Under the pieces are notes generated by a model. The model did no database searches, was not told the origin of the DNA, and was given only the letters and a program-made list of their open reading frames with translations. A stretch of 64,000 bases of DNA, from positions 1,657,001-1,721,000 of the forward strand of contig NZ_CP063656.1 of the NCBI RefSeq assembly GCF_015209725.1, read 5' to 3'. Shown here in pieces: positions 1 through 11,288 of this stretch. Each line of letters starts with the position of its first letter. Positions within the stretch are counted from its first letter, which is position 1. The position numbers and the translations under genes were made by a program. This DNA is from Lysobacter ciconiae (lineage in GTDB: Bacteria; Pseudomonadota; Gammaproteobacteria; Xanthomonadales; Xanthomonadaceae).

Positions 1-1566
1 GGCGTTGAGCCAGCGCTCGTCCCAGCGCACCACAAAGGTGTCGTGCTGCCAGTGGCTGAGGGTGCCGACCAGATCGGGCGTCTTGTCGAAACGGATCCGC
101 AGCTTCTCGCCGCTTCGTTCGATGATGATGTCGCCGTACCAGGGGTCGCGGTAGGTCGCGGCGTAGCCACTCAGCGGCAGAGACGACCTGGAGCGCAGGT
201 CACGCTTGGCGATGTGCTCCTGCCAGGACTTGTCGGCCTTTTCCTGCGCATTGCCGCGCGCCGACAGATAGGCGCCGGTCCAGTCGGTACGCGGCCCGCC
301 CAGGTACGCATCCAGCACGCGCAACGTCGCCGCCTGGAACGCCCCGCCCTGCTCGGCGCTGGTCAGCACGATGATGCCCAGATCGTGTTCGGGCACCAGG
401 GTGATGCGGGAGACGAAACCCGGCCAGCCGCCGGTGTGCCAGACCAGCTTGCTGCCGCGGTAGTCCGACAGCGACCAGCCTTCGCCATAGCCGGCGTAGT
501 TGGGCGTGGCGGCGGCCAGCGCGGGCACCGACGGCTTTGGTACCGGGATCGGGGTGATCATCGACCACATCTCGCGCTGGCGCTTCTCGCTGAACAGGCG
601 CCGGGCACTGTCGCCTTCGCCGGAAATCACCCCGCCATCGAGCTGCACACGTACCCAGTGGGTCAGGTCGTGGACGCTGGAATAGATGCCGCCGGCGCCG
701 GAGACGTTGCCCCAGCTCACGCGCGGCGCCGCCACCAGCCTGGTGAAATCGGCCTGCGCATAGCCCGTCGCAACGTTGTCGCCCGGCTGCAGGTAGTCGC
801 TGTTGAAGCGGGTGTCGTCCATGCCCAGCGGACGGAAGATCCGGCTCTGCAGGAACTCCCGGAACGGCTGGCCGCTGGCCGACTCGACCACCAGCTGCGC
901 GACGCCGAACAGGATGTTGTCGTAGGCGTAGCGGTCGCGGAATCCGCCCTTGAGCGGGACAGCCTTCAAGCGGCGCGCGACTTCTTCCGTGGTGTATTTC
1001 GAGCCCGGCCAGTACAGCAGGTCCCCGGCGCCCAGGCCGAGCCCGCTGCGGTGGGCGAGCAGGTCGCGGATGCGCATCTCGCCGGTCACGTAGGCATCCG
1101 ACATGCGGAACCACGGCAGGTGGTCGACCACGCGATCGTCCATTTTCAGCTTGCCCTCGTCGGCCAGCATCGACAGCGAGGCGGCGGTGAATGCCTTGGT
1201 ATTGGAGGCGATGGCGAACAGGGTGTGCTCGTCGACCGGGACCTTGCTGTCCAGGTCGCGCGTGCCATAGCCGCGCTCCAGTACGACGCGCCCGTCCTTG
1301 ACGATCGCCACCGCCATCGCCGGCACCTCGAAGCGCTCGCGGATGTCATCGATGTAGGCGTCGAAGTCGGCGAGCTGGCCGGGCAATCCGGCGGGCGTGT
1401 CGACGAAAATAGCGAGGTCGGGGCGCGCCTTTGCTTCGGGTGCCGCCGTCTCCGTCGCGGCATCCTGCGCGTGCGCGGCGGGGACCAGCGCAAGGGCGAC
1501 GGCCAGCGCGACGGCAAGGGCGAGGCATTTTCCGGTACCAAGCCGGCTGAGGTTGGTGATAGGCAT
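1..1566 (-). CDS. Secreted serine hydrolase of the beta-lactamase class C / PBP4* family (3' end outside window)
   Basis: The frame stays open from an ATG at 1564-1566 down to base 1, so the C-terminus lies outside the window. Residues 1-33 form a signal peptide (hydrophobic Ala/Leu/Val core, cleavage after AHA). The SxxK nucleophile motif is SNTK at 121-124, a Tyr-x-Asn (YDN) follows at about 215-217, and an HTGG near residue 400 occupies the KTG position. This is the PF00144 layout. The region coded by bases 1-200 resembles the DUF3471 domain often found after such hydrolases. The substrate could be peptidoglycan peptides, D-amino-acid esters or beta-lactams, and the sequence does not decide. 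It is probably periplasmic. The opposite strand carries a 557-codon open frame that is a GC-rich shadow. Confidence 0.85.
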   Translation of the reverse strand, partial: MPITNLSRLGTGKCLALAVALAVALALVPAAHAQDAATETAAPEAKARPDLAIFVDTPAGLPGQLADFDAYIDDIRERFEVPAMAVAIVKDGRVVLERGYGTRDLDSKVPVDEHTLFAIASNTKAFTAASLSMLADEGKLKMDDRVVDHLPWFRMSDAYVTGEMRIRDLLAHRSGLGLGAGDLLYWPGSKYTTEEVARRLKAVPLKGGFRDRYAYDNILFGVAQLVVESASGQPFREFLQSRIFRPLGMDDTRFNSDYLQPGDNVATGYAQADFTRLVAAPRVSWGNVSGAGGIYSSVHDLTHWVRVQLDGGVISGEGDSARRLFSEKRQREMWSMITPIPVPKPSVPALAAATPNYAGYGEGWSLSDYRGSKLVWHTGGWPGFVSRITLVPEHDLGIIVLTSAEQGGAFQAATLRVLDAYLGGPRTDWTGAYLSARGNAQEKADKSWQEHIAKRDLRSRSSLPLSGYAATYRDPWYGDIIIERSGEKLRIRFDKTPDLVGTLSHWQHDTFVVRWDERWLNA

Positions 1567-1655
1567 CTGTGTCCGTGTCCCCTGAAATCCGAAGGGCTGA
1601 AGATACCCCAGCACGGCATAATGCAGCGCCCCGCTGCGCCGCCCGGAGCTGCTTC

Positions 1656-2909
1656 ATGTCAGACCCCACCGCCCTACCCGGCGTGGCCGTCATCGGCGGT
1701 GGCCCGGCCGGCCTGATGGCCGCCGAAACCGCCCGCGCGGCCGGCATCGAGGTCGACCTCTACGAGGCCAAGGGCTCGGTCGGGCGCAAGTTCCTGATTG
1801 CCGGCAAGGGCGGCTTGAACCTCACCCACGGCGAGGACCGCCCGGGGTTCGACCGGCGATACCGGGAGCGCAGCGAGGCGGTCGGCGCGTGGCTGGACGA
1901 CTTCGATGCCGCTGCGTTGAGGGAGTGGGCGCGCGGCTTGGGAGTGGAGACCTACGTCGGCAGTTCCGGCCGGGTCTTCCCGCTGGATCGCAAGGCGGCG
2001 CCGCTGCTGCGCGGCTGGGTGCGGCGACTGCGCGATCAGGGCGTCCGTTTCCATGTGCAGCACCGTTGGGAGGGCTGGGACAGTGACGGCGCGCTCCGAT
2101 TCTGGACGCCTACGGGCGAAGTAGCGGCGCGTCACGGCGCCATCGTGCTTGCCCTGGGCGGCGCCAGCTGGCCCCAGCTCGGCTCGGACGGCGCCTGGCA
2201 ACCCTGGCTGGCTGCGCGCGGCGTGGACATGGCGCCTCTGGTCTCCGCCAACTGCGGTTTCGACATCGACTGGAGTGCGCACTTCGTCCAGCGCCATGCC
2301 GGCGCACCGCTGAAGCCGGTCATCGCGCACTGGCAGGAGGACGGTGCGGACCATGCGCTGCAGGGCGAGTGCGTGGTCACCGCCGACGGCATCGAAGGCA
2401 GCCTGGTCTACGCGATCTCCGCCCCACTGCGCGACGCGATCGCGCGCGACGGCCGGGCCGTGCTGACACTGGATCTCGCGCCCGGTCGCGATCTCGACCG
2501 CCTGCGTGCCGACCTCGCCAAACCCCGCAACGGGCGCAGCATGAGCGACCACCTGCGCCGGCAAGCCGGACTCAACGGCGTCAAAACCGCGCTGCTTTAC
2601 GAGGTGCTGGGCAAGGAGGGACTGGGTGATGCGGACCGGGTCGCCCGTACGATCAAACGCCTGCCCTTGACACTGCTGCGCCCGCGCCCGATCGACGAGG
2701 TGATCAGCAGCGCCGGCGGCGTTCGGCTGGAGGCGATGAACGAGGCGCTCATGCTCAATGCCCTGCCCGGCATGTTCTGCGCCGGCGAGATGGTGGACTG
2801 GGAAGCACCGACCGGTGGCTACCTGCTCAACGCCAGCTTCGCCAGCGGCCGCCGCGCCGGGTTGGGCGCGGTGGATTGGCTGGCGCGCTCCACCGACATC
2901 CGAGGCTGA
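1656..2909 (+). CDS. FAD/NAD(P)-dependent oxidoreductase of the HI0933/YhiN (BaiN-like, TIGR03862) family
   Basis: A 417-residue flavoprotein. A dinucleotide-binding motif (GGGPAGLMAAE) lies at residues 11-21 and is followed by an acidic residue after the second beta strand. The family signature GKGGLNLTH is near residue 55 and a second FAD-contact motif (AGEMVDWEAPTGGYLLNAS) is near the C-terminus. Upstream in-frame starts exist, but the ATG at 1656 begins where family members begin. Family members are annotated as reductases of unknown physiological substrate, and BaiN in clostridia acts on bile acids. No bile-acid role can be inferred here. It ends 16 bp from the convergent copA gene, so it is not part of that unit. 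Confidence 0.85.
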   Translation: MSDPTALPGVAVIGGGPAGLMAAETARAAGIEVDLYEAKGSVGRKFLIAGKGGLNLTHGEDRPGFDRRYRERSEAVGAWLDDFDAAALREWARGLGVETYVGSSGRVFPLDRKAAPLLRGWVRRLRDQGVRFHVQHRWEGWDSDGALRFWTPTGEVAARHGAIVLALGGASWPQLGSDGAWQPWLAARGVDMAPLVSANCGFDIDWSAHFVQRHAGAPLKPVIAHWQEDGADHALQGECVVTADGIEGSLVYAISAPLRDAIARDGRAVLTLDLAPGRDLDRLRADLAKPRNGRSMSDHLRRQAGLNGVKTALLYEVLGKEGLGDADRVARTIKRLPLTLLRPRPIDEVISSAGGVRLEAMNEALMLNALPGMFCAGEMVDWEAPTGGYLLNASFASGRRAGLGAVDWLARSTDIRG

Positions 2910-2925
2910 GCGCTCGCAGCGAGCG

Positions 2926-5337
2926 TCACTCCGCCGCGGGCTGACTCGCCGACTGCGGTTTCCAGCGTCGCAACAGCAGCGTATTGGAAACCACGCTGAC
3001 GCTGGAGAAGGCCATGGCGGCGCCGGCGACCACCGGATCGAGCAATCCGGCGGCCGCCAGCGGAATGCCGATCACGTTGTAGATGAACGCCCAGAACAGG
3101 TTCTGCCGGATCTTGGCGCTGGTGCGGCGGGAGATGGCGATCGCGTCCGACACCAGTCGCGGGTCCGAGCGCATCAGGGTGATCCCCGCCGCGTGCATCG
3201 CCACGTCACTGCCACCGCCCATAGCGATGCCCACATCTGCTGCTGTCAGTGCGGGCGCATCGTTGATGCCGTCGCCGACCATCGCCACCGGTCCCGCGGC
3301 CTTCAGATCATTCACCGCGTCGGCCTTGTCACCGGGCAGCACCTCGGCGCGCACGTCATCGATTCCAAGCGCATCGGCCACCGCCCGCGCCGCGCCGAGG
3401 TTGTCCCCGGAAATCATCGCCGTGCGCAGGCCTTGTGCGTGCAGCGTCCGGATGGCGTCGCGGGCCTGGGGTCGCGGCTCGTCGCAGAACGCGAGCAGGC
3501 CCAGCAAACGCACCCCGTCGGGCTGGCGCTCGGCCAGCCACGAGACGCTGTGACCGTGTGCGGCCAAATCCCCGCCCTGCAATTGCATGGACGTGAGATC
3601 AACGCCGCTTTCCTGCATCAGGCGCGAGCTTCCCAGCAGCAGGTCGCGACCCTCGACCTCGCCTTCCAGTCCGCGGCCTGCCAAGGCTCGCACGTTGGCA
3701 GCGCGTGGAATGTCGATATCGCTCGCGGCCTGCAGCACCGCGCTGGCCAGCGGATGCTCGCTGCCGGTCTGCAGCGCAGCCGCCAGGCGCAGCACCGTCG
3801 CGTCGTCGCCGTCCGCGCCGATGTGTTGCGCCAGCGTCGGTCGGCCCACGGTCAAGGTGCCGGTCTTGTCGAAGGCGATGACCTTCAGCGAGCGGGCGGT
3901 CTCCAGCACCTCGGCGTCCTTGATCAGGATGCCCGCGCGCGCCGCGACGCCGGTGCCGGCCATGATTGCCGTCGGCGTCGCCAGTCCCAGCGCGCAGGGA
4001 CAGGCAATCACCAACACCGCGACCGCGTTGAGGATCGCCACGTTCCAGTCGCCGCCAATCAAGCCCCAGCCGAGCAGCGTCAGCACACCGATCGCCACCA
4101 CCACGGGCACGAACACCGCGCTGACCTTGTCGACCATGCGCTGGATCGGCGCCTTCTTCGCCTGCGCGTCCTCGACCAGACGGATGATCCGCGCCAGCGC
4201 AGTTTCAGCGCCGATCGCGACCGTGCGCAGGCGCAGGCGGCCTTCGCCGTTGACCGCACCGCCGGTGACGCGATCACCCGGCTCCTTGGCCACCGACAGC
4301 GACTCACCGGTGATCAGCGACTCGTCGGCGTGGCTGCGGCCCTCGATGATCTGCGCATCCACCGGAATGCGCTCGCCCGGCAGCACCACCACCTCGTCAT
4401 CGACCCGCACCTCTTCCAGCGGCAGCTCGCGCTCCACGCCATCGCGCACCACGCGCGCCGTGTCGGGGCGCAAGGCCTGCAGCGCGCGGATCGCCTCCGT
4501 CGTCTGTCGTTTGGCCCGCGCCTCCAGCCCCTTGCCCAGCAGCACCAAGGTGATCACGACCGCGGAGGCCTCGAAGTACAGGTGCGCGCCGCCCGGCCCG
4601 GCATCCGCAAACAGGTGGTACACGCTCAAGCCATAGCCCGCACTGGTGCCCAGCGCCACCAGCAGGTCCATGTTGCCGGCGCCGGCCTTCAGCGCGCCCC
4701 AGCCGGCGCGGTAGAAACGCGCACCCAGCCAGAACTGCACCGGCGTGGCCAGCGCGAACTGCACCCAGCCCGGCAGCATCCAGTCGCGGCCGAACGGCAT
4801 CGCCAGCATCGGCAGCATCAGTGGCGCCGACAAGGCGATGGCGATCAGCAGGTGGCGCAATTCACGCGAGTGGCGGCTGTCGCGTGGCGGGTGCCCTGCG
4901 GTATCCGGGTCGCCGTCGGTGGCCGCATCCGTCGCGGGGATGCGCGCTCCGTAGCCGGCAGCCCTCACCGCATCGACCAGCGCCGAAGCGTCACACCCCG
5001 CAAGTATGCGCACGCGGGCCTGTTCGGTCGCCAGGTTGACGTTGACCTCCAGCACGCCGGGAACCGCGGCCAGCGCCTTCTCGACCCGCCCAGCACACGA
5101 CGCACAGGTCATGCCCTCAATCGCCAGGTCGATCGACTCGTCGCGGACCGCGTAGCCGCCCGCTGCCACCGCATCGACCAGGGTCGACAGCGAGACATCG
5201 TCGCCCGCGTCCACCTCGGCCATTTCGGTGGCCAGGTTCACGCTGACCGCGCGCACCCCGGCGACCTTCGACAAGGCCTTCTCGACCCGGCCCACGCAGG
5301 ACGCGCAGGACATTCCTTCCACACCCAGCCGCAACAC
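2926..5337 (-). CDS. copA: Copper-exporting P1B-type ATPase
   Basis: An 803-residue Cu(I) efflux ATPase of the inner membrane. Two N-terminal heavy-metal-associated domains carry CxxC at C11/C14 and C78/C81. Next come the membrane segments, the actuator TGES motif (LITGES), the CPC transport motif in transmembrane helix 6 (ACPCALG), the phosphorylation site DKTGT, the HP dipeptide (SEHPLAS) and the hinge GDGINDAP. The combination of CPC and two HMA domains is typical of CopA. The start is GTG at 5335-5337, preceded by a GGAG about 12 bp upstream. No cueR-like regulator adjoins it. The rhodanese-type gene upstream is in the same orientation but separated by about 90 bp. Confidence 0.95.
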   Translation of the reverse strand: MLRLGVEGMSCASCVGRVEKALSKVAGVRAVSVNLATEMAEVDAGDDVSLSTLVDAVAAGGYAVRDESIDLAIEGMTCASCAGRVEKALAAVPGVLEVNVNLATEQARVRILAGCDASALVDAVRAAGYGARIPATDAATDGDPDTAGHPPRDSRHSRELRHLLIAIALSAPLMLPMLAMPFGRDWMLPGWVQFALATPVQFWLGARFYRAGWGALKAGAGNMDLLVALGTSAGYGLSVYHLFADAGPGGAHLYFEASAVVITLVLLGKGLEARAKRQTTEAIRALQALRPDTARVVRDGVERELPLEEVRVDDEVVVLPGERIPVDAQIIEGRSHADESLITGESLSVAKEPGDRVTGGAVNGEGRLRLRTVAIGAETALARIIRLVEDAQAKKAPIQRMVDKVSAVFVPVVVAIGVLTLLGWGLIGGDWNVAILNAVAVLVIACPCALGLATPTAIMAGTGVAARAGILIKDAEVLETARSLKVIAFDKTGTLTVGRPTLAQHIGADGDDATVLRLAAALQTGSEHPLASAVLQAASDIDIPRAANVRALAGRGLEGEVEGRDLLLGSSRLMQESGVDLTSMQLQGGDLAAHGHSVSWLAERQPDGVRLLGLLAFCDEPRPQARDAIRTLHAQGLRTAMISGDNLGAARAVADALGIDDVRAEVLPGDKADAVNDLKAAGPVAMVGDGINDAPALTAADVGIAMGGGSDVAMHAAGITLMRSDPRLVSDAIAISRRTSAKIRQNLFWAFIYNVIGIPLAAAGLLDPVVAGAAMAFSSVSVVSNTLLLRRWKPQSASQPAAE

Positions 5338-5424
5338 AGTCGTGATTTCTCCGCTTGAGCGAGCCTTTTCGCCAGACTCCCAGCGCCCGATATGGGGACG
5401 ATGGCGCCGGTTGCCACGTCGCGC

Positions 5425-6186
5425 TCAGGCGGCCGGCCGGAGTGGATCCCCGTCCACGAGTGGTTGCAGCGACGGATCCAGCGCCACGCGCTCATCGAAG
5501 ACGAAACAGCGGCCTTCATAACCGCCGCCGCCGACCTGCTCGAAGTAGCCGAGGATGCCGCCGTCCAGCTGGAGGACGTTGTCCATGCCGTCCGCCCGCA
5601 GCGTCAGCGCGGCTTTCTCGCAGCGGATGCCGCCGGTGCAGAAGCTCACCACCGTCGCACCGGCAAGCGCCTCGCGGTGCGGCGCCAGCGCCCCCACCAG
5701 ATCGGTGAAGTTGTCGATCGGCAGGGTCAGCGCGTCGCGGAAGCTGCCGTAGGCGACTTCCTCGCGATTGCGGGTGTCCAGCAGCACCACCGGGCGACCA
5801 TCGTCATCGACGCCGCACTCGATCCAGCGCGCCAGATCCACCGGCGCCACCGTCGGCGCCCGCGGATGCGCGAGCGGCGCCCCATCGTCGCGTCGCCAGG
5901 CGATGATTTCCGGCTTGACCTTCACCTTCAGCCGGGCAAACGGCTGGTGGCGGCTGCGGCTGGTCTTGACCGGCATGCCCGCAAAGCGCGGGTCGTCCCG
6001 CAGAGGCGACAGGAAGGCGTCAATGCCTTCCGCCGCGCCGGCCAGGAAGATATTGAGACCTTCCGGCGCCACCAGCACGGTACCGCGCAGATCCGCCTCG
6101 GCCGCACGGCTGTGCAGACGCTCGGCGAGCGCGTCAGGGTCGGCTATGGGGGTGAAGTGGTAGGCGGCGATATTGATGACCTTCAT
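5425..6186 (-). CDS. trhO: tRNA uridine-34 hydroxylase / rhodanese-domain protein TrhO (YceA family)
   Basis: A 253-residue protein with an N-terminal ferredoxin-like region and a C-terminal rhodanese domain. The active-site loop is FCTGGIRCEKA, with the catalytic Cys just before the TGGIRC signature that defines the TrhO group. A DTRN motif sits in the rhodanese core. Family knowledge: TrhO hydroxylates U34 of tRNAs to 5-hydroxyuridine using O2. It is shorter than the 350-residue E. coli protein because it lacks the C-terminal Cys-rich extension. It is divergent from hpf, and the 175 bp between them must hold both promoters. Confidence 0.88.
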   Translation of the reverse strand: MKVINIAAYHFTPIADPDALAERLHSRAAEADLRGTVLVAPEGLNIFLAGAAEGIDAFLSPLRDDPRFAGMPVKTSRSRHQPFARLKVKVKPEIIAWRRDDGAPLAHPRAPTVAPVDLARWIECGVDDDGRPVVLLDTRNREEVAYGSFRDALTLPIDNFTDLVGALAPHREALAGATVVSFCTGGIRCEKAALTLRADGMDNVLQLDGGILGYFEQVGGGGYEGRCFVFDERVALDPSLQPLVDGDPLRPAA

Positions 6187-6361
6187 CCGCCGATTTTACC
6201 GGGGCCACTGGCTTTGTGGCGGCCGCCGCGGTCGGCGCGGAGGGAACTTCGGCGGCCGCCCCGGCGTCCAAGGCTCCGTTGTCACCCGGTCAACATGCAA
6301 TGGACTATTGTTGCCTGTGACCCGGCGACAACGCCGACCCCACCGACGGAGATACGTCTGA

Positions 6362-6757
6362 ATGAAGATCCAGCTCAACACCGACAGAAACATCCAGGGC
6401 GACGAATCGGTCGCGGCCCACGTCGACAAGGTCGTCAACAACGTGCTGTCGCGCTTCGCCAGCCAGATCACCCGGATCGAGGTTCACCTGAGCGACCTGA
6501 ACGCGGACAAGTCCGGCCAGAATGACAAGCGCTGCCTGATGGAAGCGCGCCTGGCGTCGCGCGACCCGGTCGCCGTCACCGCCGAGGCCGCCACCGTGCA
6601 GGAGTCGATCAACGGCGCCGCGCAGAAGCTCAAGAGCAAGCTGGAGAGCTCGCTGGGCAAGCTGGCCGCCGATGAGCGCAAGCCGCACCACGTCGCGCCC
6701 GGCGCGGATGCGCCGGTGCTGGACCAGGCCATCAAGGACATCGCCGACGCTTCCTGA
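6362..6757 (+). CDS. Ribosome-associated HPF/RaiA family protein
   Basis: A 131-residue protein with the beta-alpha-beta-beta-beta-alpha layout of the S30AE/HPF fold (PF02482). It has the acidic/basic alternation near LSDLNADKSG and a C-terminal helix. In the family these proteins bind the 30S decoding region in stationary phase and promote hibernation. This copy has a longer C-terminal tail than short HPF, but no long-HPF dimerisation domain. GGAG lies 10 bp before the ATG. It is a single gene with its own promoter region and is not next to rpoN, the usual place of short hpf in gammaproteobacteria. It is therefore probably a second, stand-alone paralogue. Confidence 0.8.
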   Translation: MKIQLNTDRNIQGDESVAAHVDKVVNNVLSRFASQITRIEVHLSDLNADKSGQNDKRCLMEARLASRDPVAVTAEAATVQESINGAAQKLKSKLESSLGKLAADERKPHHVAPGADAPVLDQAIKDIADAS

Positions 6758-6855
6758 CACGAGCCGCGCCGCCTGCAACGGGCGGCAGCACGAACGCGAC
6801 CCGGCCTTTATGGCCGGGTCGATCTACACTGGTCGGCCGTACCCAGGTGCCGCCG

Positions 6856-7584
6856 ATGTCCGATCACCCCGCCCCATCCCCTGAGCGACTCTCCCGCAAG
6901 GTATCCGACCTGGCGGCGTGCTCGCGCGCGCAGGCCGAACAGTACATCGAGGGGGGCTGGGTCAAGGTCGACGGCGAAGTGGTCGAGTCGCCGCAATTCA
7001 TGGTCGATGCGCAGTGCGTGGAGCTGGACCCGGACGCGCGCCTGGAAGCCAGCGAACCGGCGACGATGTTGCTGCACAAGCCGGCTGACCTGGCGTTTTC
7101 CGATTCGGTGTCGTTGATCACCGAGGCGAACCGCATCGAAGGCGACGAGCGTCGCGGCATCCGCACGCTGCAGCGCCATTTTTCCCACCTGCAACCGCTG
7201 ATGCCGCTGGATGACGATGCCAGTGGGCTGGTCGTGGCCAGCCAGGACCCCCGCACCGCCCGGCGCCTGAAAGAGGACGGGGCGAAACTGGAGCAGGAGT
7301 ACCTGGTCGAGATCGACGGCCAGGCGGGTCCCTACACCTTGAGCCGGTTGGCGCGCGGACTGAGCTACGAAGGTCGCACGCTACCGACGTGCAAGGTCAG
7401 CTGGCAGAACGAGATCCGCCTGCGCTTTGCGATCAAGGATGTCCGGCCCGGTCAGTTGCGCGACATGTGCGCGCAGGTGGGACTGCGGGTGGTGGCAATC
7501 CGACGCCTGCGCATCGGCCGCATCGGCCTGAACAAGATGCCCGTCGGACAGTGGCGCTACATGCCGGTCAGCGAGCGGTTCTAA
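6856..7584 (+). CDS. 23S/16S rRNA pseudouridine synthase, RsuA/RluB/E/F family
   Basis: A 242-residue enzyme that isomerises uridine to pseudouridine in rRNA. An N-terminal S4-like RNA-binding domain (RLSRKVSDLAACSRAQAEQYIEGG) precedes the catalytic domain, whose motif L-D-x-x-x-S-G-L (PLDDDASGLV) holds the catalytic Asp at residue 119. The C-terminal LRIGRIGL and LPVG/MPVG-like turns are typical of the RsuA branch and closest to RluF. A GTG nine bases upstream is also in frame, but AGG at 6845-6847 is well spaced for the ATG at 6856. It converges on lysS with a 121-bp gap that shows no clear terminator. Confidence 0.88.
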   Translation: MSDHPAPSPERLSRKVSDLAACSRAQAEQYIEGGWVKVDGEVVESPQFMVDAQCVELDPDARLEASEPATMLLHKPADLAFSDSVSLITEANRIEGDERRGIRTLQRHFSHLQPLMPLDDDASGLVVASQDPRTARRLKEDGAKLEQEYLVEIDGQAGPYTLSRLARGLSYEGRTLPTCKVSWQNEIRLRFAIKDVRPGQLRDMCAQVGLRVVAIRRLRIGRIGLNKMPVGQWRYMPVSERF

Positions 7585-7705
7585 GAGGCGGGGAACATCC
7601 AGCAACGCGTGCGGGTGCGCGGGCGTTGCCGATGCGTGGCAGTACCGGTGCAACCCGCGTGGCTGCGCAGAGCGAACCTCGCCGATTTACCGGAAACCGG
7701 CGTGG

Positions 7706-9253
<1,548 letters not shown>

Positions 9254-9297
9254 GTCTTAGAGGTGATGCATGGGGTGCAACGGTCGCGGGGCTCGGT

Positions 9298-10426
9298 TCA
9301 GGTGGCGTCGGAGCGTTTCGCGCCCACCGCCAGGCCCGCCTTGAGGCTGGCCGAGACGAACTCGTCAAGGTCGCCATCGAGGACGTTCTGGGTATCGCTG
9401 CGCTCGATACCGGTGCGCAGGTCCTTGATCCGGCTCTGGTCGAGCACGTAGTTGCGGATCTGGCTGCCCCAGCCGATGTCGGACTTGGTCGCCTCCACCG
9501 CGTCGCGCTCGGCATTGCGCTTCTGGATCTCCAGCTCATAGAGCTTTCCGGCCAGCATTTTCATTGCCCGGTCGCGGTTGGCGTGCTGGCTGCGCTCGGT
9601 CTGGCAGGCCACCACCGTACCGGTCGGCACGTGGGTGATGCGCACGGCCGACTCGGTCTTGTTGACGTGCTGGCCGCCGGCGCCGGAGGAGCGGTAGACG
9701 TCGGTCTTCAGGTCGGCCGGATTGATGTCGATCTCGATGTTGTCGTCCACTTCCGGCGCGACGAACACCGAGGTGAAACTGGTGTGGCGGCGGTTGTCGG
9801 AGTCGAACGGCGACTTGCGCACCAGCCGATGCACGCCGGTCTCGGTCTTCAGCCAGCCGTAGGCGAACTCACCCTCGACGCGGAAGGTCGCCGACTTCAC
9901 GCCGGCCACGTCGCCGCCGCTGACTTCCATCAGCTCGGCCTTCCAGCCGCGCGATTCGGCCCAGCGCAGGTACATCCGCAACAGGATCTCGGCCCAGTCC
10001 TGGGCCTCGGTGCCGCCGGCACCGGCCTGGATGTCGACGAACGCAGCCGCGTTGTCCATCTCGCCGGAGAACATCCGCCGGAACTCGAGCTCGTCGACGG
10101 CCTTCGCATAGGTTTCAACGTCCTCGATCACCGCCTGGGCGGTGTCGTCGTCGCCTTCCATTTCCGCCAGCTCAAGCAGCTCCTCGGCGCCGGTGACGCT
10201 CTCGGTCAGGCTGCGGATGCCATTGACCACGCGGTCCAGCGAAGCGCGTTCGCGACCCAGCGACTGCGCGCGCTCGGCGTCGTCCCAGACGTCCGGGCTT
10301 TCCAGCTCGCGGCTGACTTCTTCCAGACGTTCGACCTTGGTGTCGAAGTCAAAGATACCCCCTGAGCGCCTGCAAACGATCCTTGAGATCGTCGATGCGC
10401 TCGTGGACGGGATTCAGTTCGATCAT
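9298..10426 (-). CDS. prfB: Peptide chain release factor 2 (RF2), expressed through programmed +1 frameshift
   Basis: RF2 releases peptides at UGA and UAA. The first 25 codons (10426-10352) end in an in-frame TGA at 10351-10349. Skipping base 10351 joins them to 350 more codons, giving a 375-residue product. The tripeptide anticodon SPF is present in VRKSPFDSD and the catalytic GGQ in SSGAGGQHVNKTE. The residue equivalent to E. coli position 246 is Ser rather than the Thr of strain K-12. Regulation is visible: low RF2 lets ribosomes shift frame and make more RF2. It is followed by lysS. An annotator who ignores the shift would wrongly start at 10230. Confidence 0.97.
10348..10368 (-). promoter_or_regulatory. 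RF2 programmed +1 frameshift site with internal Shine-Dalgarno element
   Basis: On the minus strand the site reads CTC AGG GGG TAT CTT TGA C. It has a strong SD-like AGGGGG three bases before the slippery CTT, then an in-frame UGA followed by C, the weak stop context. This is essentially the consensus RF2 shift site. The P-site tRNA on CUU slips to UUU, and decoding continues with GAC TTC GAC. Confidence 0.96.
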
Positions 10427-10607
10427 GTCCGTGGTTTCATGCGAAAAATGACCGCCAAGTCTAGCAGGCGCAAGGGCTGAGGGCGTCCCGCGCCCGTGAC
10501 CGGAGAAGGCGAATCCGCTTGCGCATGTGCGTGGCGGTACGGGGCGCCCATACTGGCATCGGCTTTGGTAACGACAGTTCCAATCCTTCCCCTGCGACAG
10601 GCACTCG

Positions 10608-11222
10608 ATGAACCTCTCCCACGACGAGTTCCATGTTGCCGCCCGGACGCTCGCCGCCGACGGATGGTACGTGCTGGCGCACCTGATGCACCCCGGACAG
10701 ACGCGGGCGCTGGCGGATGAGTGCGCCGCCATGCACGGTGCCGATGCGCTGTCGCTGGCGCGGATCGGTGCCGCCCGCACCGTATCGTTGCTGCGCGGTG
10801 ACCGTATCCACTGGTTCTCCACCAGCACGGAAAGCGCGGCCCAGCGGGCCTTCATCGACCGCATGAACGCCCTGCGGATCGCACTGAATCACGAATTGAT
10901 GCTCGGCCTGGTCGATTGCGAATCGCATTACGCCGTCTACCCTCCCGGGACAGGTTATGCGCGACATCTCGACCGCATTCACGACGATGACGCACGCGTC
11001 GTGTCCGCGGTGTACTACCTCAATGAGGCGTGGCGCGAGTCAGACGGTGGCGCACTGAGGCTGTACCTCGACGACGGATCGCATCGCAACATCCTTCCGC
11101 AGGCCGGCAGGCTGGTGCTGTTTCTCTCGGCGCAATTCGAACATGAGGTGCTGCCGGCCACGCGCAACCGGCTGAGCATCGCCTGCTGGATGCATCAGCA
11201 GAGGATGAATGGGCGCCGCTGA
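10608..11222 (+). CDS. 2-oxoglutarate/Fe(II)-dependent oxygenase (prolyl-4-hydroxylase/SM-20-like)
   Basis: A 204-residue protein with a double-stranded beta-helix core. The iron ligands appear as H-x-D in GYARHLDRIHD (near residue 124) and a distal His in FEHEVLP. A 2-oxoglutarate-binding Arg follows in TRNRLSIACW. The YYLNEAW and GGALRLY segments are characteristic of the P4Hc/SM-20 branch. In this family such enzymes hydroxylate proteins such as EF-Tu or small molecules, and the substrate here is unknown. It is divergent from prfB and sits, with the next gene, as a plus-strand pair inside an otherwise minus-strand rpf-type cluster. Confidence 0.85.
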   Translation: MNLSHDEFHVAARTLAADGWYVLAHLMHPGQTRALADECAAMHGADALSLARIGAARTVSLLRGDRIHWFSTSTESAAQRAFIDRMNALRIALNHELMLGLVDCESHYAVYPPGTGYARHLDRIHDDDARVVSAVYYLNEAWRESDGGALRLYLDDGSHRNILPQAGRLVLFLSAQFEHEVLPATRNRLSIACWMHQQRMNGRR

Positions 11223-11288
11223 CGTCCGTCAAGATGCGCGGTGCCTCAGGATTGCAGTACGGTTGGCGAACTCACCAGGGACCGCCGC

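Noticed and set aside
43..1716. 557-codon plus-strand open frame
   Set aside because: It is antisense to the serine hydrolase, low in recognisable motifs and Arg/Ala/Gly-rich, as expected for GC-rich shadow frames.
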